A stretch of DNA of 64,000 bases, from the NCBI RefSeq assembly GCF_019428685.1, contig NZ_CP080096.1, positions 1,922,001 through 1,986,000 of the forward strand, in the 5' to 3' direction. The first letter of the stretch is position 1, and each line of letters opens with the position of its first letter. A program made the position numbers and the translations under genes. Shown here one piece after another: positions 62,445 to 64,000 of the stretch. The notes below the pieces were generated by a model that was not told where the DNA came from, made no database searches, and worked only from the letters and a program-made list of their open reading frames with translations. This stretch comes from Paraburkholderia edwinii (GTDB lineage Bacteria > Pseudomonadota > Gammaproteobacteria > Burkholderiales > Burkholderiaceae).

Positions 62445-63092
62445 TTAGCTTGCCGCGGTTTCCTGGCGTCGCAGCGCCGGCGAATTCCGCAGCATGCCGA
62501 TGCACGCGTCCGCGATCAGCTTCGCGTCGCGCGGCAGGTCGACCGAGCCGTAATCGAGCAGCCAGTCGCGCAGCACGCCGCCGAGAAACATCAGCATCAG
62601 GCCCGCGGCGCGTGCGGTATCGAGCTCGCGCGGCAGCTGGCCTTTGTCGATCGCATTGCGCAGGCCCAGTTCCATGCGTGTGCGGCCGTCGCGTGCGGCG
62701 ACGCGTTGCCGCTCGAGCACCGGCGCCATTTCTTCCGTGTATTCGCACTTCGTGAACAGCACTTCGAAGACGCGGCGGCTATGCGGCTCGATCGCCGCCT
62801 TCGCGAGGCAGAACATGAACAGATCGCGGATCCGTCCGAGCGGATCCGCTTCGCGCGGGTCGAACGTCGCGGTGACGAGCATCTCCATCGGCAGCTTCAC
62901 GCGCTCGGCCATCGCGCTGAACACTTCGCCCTTGTTCCTGAAGTGTCCGTAGATGGCGCCGCGCGTGAGCCCCGCATGCTCGGCGATCTGGGCGAGAGAC
63001 GTATGCGCGAAGCCGTGCTCGAAGAACGTCACTTCGGCTGCATCGAGAATCTGATCGCGCGTTTTCAGCGCGTCTTCGCGTGTCCGTCTCAT
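62445..63092 (-). CDS. TetR-family repressor of the RND efflux pump
   Basis: 215 residues. N-terminal helix-turn-helix TRDQILDAAEVTFFEHGFAHTSLAQIAEHAGLTRGAIYGHF with FRNKGEVF, then an all-helical ligand domain of the AcrR/TtgR type (EVLFTKCEYTEEMAPVLERQR). ATG at 63092; the longer frame upstream lies within the pump gene. It begins 5 bases after the pump gene ends, so both share a transcript, unlike the divergent layout of acrR. Probable drug-responsive repressor. Confidence 0.9.
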   Translation of the reverse strand: MRRTREDALKTRDQILDAAEVTFFEHGFAHTSLAQIAEHAGLTRGAIYGHFRNKGEVFSAMAERVKLPMEMLVTATFDPREADPLGRIRDLFMFCLAKAAIEPHSRRVFEVLFTKCEYTEEMAPVLERQRVAARDGRTRMELGLRNAIDKGQLPRELDTARAAGLMLMFLGGVLRDWLLDYGSVDLPRDAKLIADACIGMLRNSPALRRQETAAS

Positions 63093-63097
63093 TGCCG

Positions 63098-64000
63098 TTA
63101 CACGTTCGCTTCCTGCGGATCGTCGTCGTCGAGGTGATGCTGCATCCGCTTCGACGGCTGATCGAGCTTGTCGCCGAGCACGAGGCGCACGGCCACGTAG
63201 AACACCGGAATCAGCATCAGCCCGAAGAAGGTGGCGAACAGCATCCCGCCGATCACGCCCGTGCCGATCTCGTGACGCGAGGCGGCGCCGGCGCCCGTCG
63301 ACAGCACGAGCGGCACCACACCGAGGATAAACGCCATCGACGTCATCAGAATCGGCCGCAGACGCAGGCGGCCCGCTTCGACGACGGCATCGTAGAGCGT
63401 CATGCCGCGCGCCTGGCCCTCGACCGCGAACTCGACGATCAGAATCGCGTTCTTCGCGGCGAGACCCACGACCGTCACCAGACCGATCTTGAAGTAGATG
63501 TCGTTCGGCACGCCGAACCACAGGCAGAACGCGAGCATGCCGAGCATCCCGAGCGGCACGACGAGCAGCACGGCGACCGGAATCGTCCAGCTTTCGTACA
63601 GCGCCGCGAGACACAGGAACACGACGAGCACCGACAGCCCGAGCAGCAGCGTGGCGGAGCTGCCGGCCAGCAGTTCCTGATACGACTGGCCGGTCCAGTC
63701 CGCCGCGAAGCCGTTCGGCAGCTTGGTGTCGACGATGTTCTGCAGCGTGTCGATCGCCTGGCCGGTCGAGTACCCGGGCGCCGAGTTACCGACAATTTCA
63801 ATAGCCGAGTAACCGTTATAACGCGGCAACACGAGCGGGCCGATACCCCATTGCGTCTTCACGACGCTCGACAGCGGCACCATGTTGTACGGTGCGATGC
63901 CGGTGTTGGCAGCCGACGGATTGACCTGGGTCAGATAGCCGCTGCTATTGGCCGCGCCGGTGCTGGGCGTCGACGTGGAGGCGGTCGACGAGCCGGTCAG
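63098..64000 (-). CDS. RND efflux pump inner-membrane subunit (C-terminal part)
   Basis: Open frame runs from the window end (5' part missing) to 63098; 300 codons visible. It is the HAE1 family: PRYNGYSAIEIVGNSAPGYSTGQAI, WTGQSYQELLAGSSA, then the membrane helices SVLVVFLCLAALYESWTIPVAVLLVVPLGMLGML, GLVTVVGLAAKNAILIVEFA and LRPILMTSMAFILGVVPLVLSTGAGAASRHEIGTGVIGGMLFATF, as in AcrB/MexB. Upstream of MVPLSSVV a Ser/Thr-rich stretch (SSTASTSTPSTGAANSSGY) looks inserted. C-terminus ends in acidic residues. Confidence 0.93.
   Translation of the reverse strand: MTGSSTASTSTPSTGAANSSGYLTQVNPSAANTGIAPYNMVPLSSVVKTQWGIGPLVLPRYNGYSAIEIVGNSAPGYSTGQAIDTLQNIVDTKLPNGFAADWTGQSYQELLAGSSATLLLGLSVLVVFLCLAALYESWTIPVAVLLVVPLGMLGMLAFCLWFGVPNDIYFKIGLVTVVGLAAKNAILIVEFAVEGQARGMTLYDAVVEAGRLRLRPILMTSMAFILGVVPLVLSTGAGAASRHEIGTGVIGGMLFATFFGLMLIPVFYVAVRLVLGDKLDQPSKRMQHHLDDDDPQEANV

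Overview
The window is high-GC, densely coded DNA with the gene content and codon style of a Burkholderiaceae bacterium (Burkholderia, Paraburkholderia, Caballeronia or Trinickia type). This rests on a malonate decarboxylase operon, a CioAB-type cytochrome bd oxidase, HutC-like and FCD-type GntR regulators and a full type VI secretion (T6SS) locus. I could not run any search; assignments come from reading motifs.

Layout. 1-0.7 kb: mazEF toxin-antitoxin pair. 0.9-8.4 kb (minus strand): malonate decarboxylase operon mdcABCDEGH, preceded by a GntR/FCD regulator whose 3' end overlaps mdcA; a divergent MFS transporter (8.6-9.9 kb) may import the substrate, since no mdcLM or mdcF is present. 10-12.7 kb: an exported hypothetical protein, an isoprenylcysteine methyltransferase-like membrane enzyme and a HutC-like regulator. 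12.7-16.1 kb: a large GMC oxidoreductase fused to an alpha/beta hydrolase. 16.3-19.4 kb: a sigma-70-like protein and a hybrid sensor kinase. 19.6-24.7 kb: an accessory stretch with a repeat-rich CAP-domain exoprotein, a small GntR-type DNA-binding protein, an AT-rich patch, a pirin remnant, a LuxR-type response regulator and low-complexity repeats. 24.7-27.4 kb: cydAB plus a 51-residue small subunit, with an FNR/Anr-like box upstream. 27.6-28.7 kb: tautomerase and class II aldolase genes.

The most interesting part is 28.8-32.3 kb, just upstream of the T6SS. A hypothetical protein is followed by two divergently transcribed toxin-like genes. One carries the anthrax-edema-factor/CyaA/ExoY nucleotidyl cyclase fold with its catalytic residues. 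The other is a TcdA/TcdB-like glycosyltransferase with a DxD motif. Neither has a signal peptide. Both families modify eukaryotic hosts, so I infer an anti-eukaryotic effector module.

32.5-60.8 kb is the T6SS: tssB, tssC, hcp, tagJ, tssE, tssF, tssG, tssH/clpV, vgrG, an unnamed conserved gene, tagH (FHA), tssK, tssL (OmpA fusion), tssM, tagF (with a degenerate PP2C-like tail), pppA, ppkA and a small membrane protein on the plus strand, then tssA convergent on the minus strand. Many junctions are ATGA overlaps, so most of it looks like one operon. No tssJ lipoprotein and no PAAR gene is visible. The FHA/kinase/phosphatase/TagF set implies post-translational control by threonine phosphorylation.

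60.8-64 kb (minus strand): a GNAT acetyltransferase, a MetQ-like binding protein, a TetR regulator and the 3' part of an RND efflux pump gene running off the window end.
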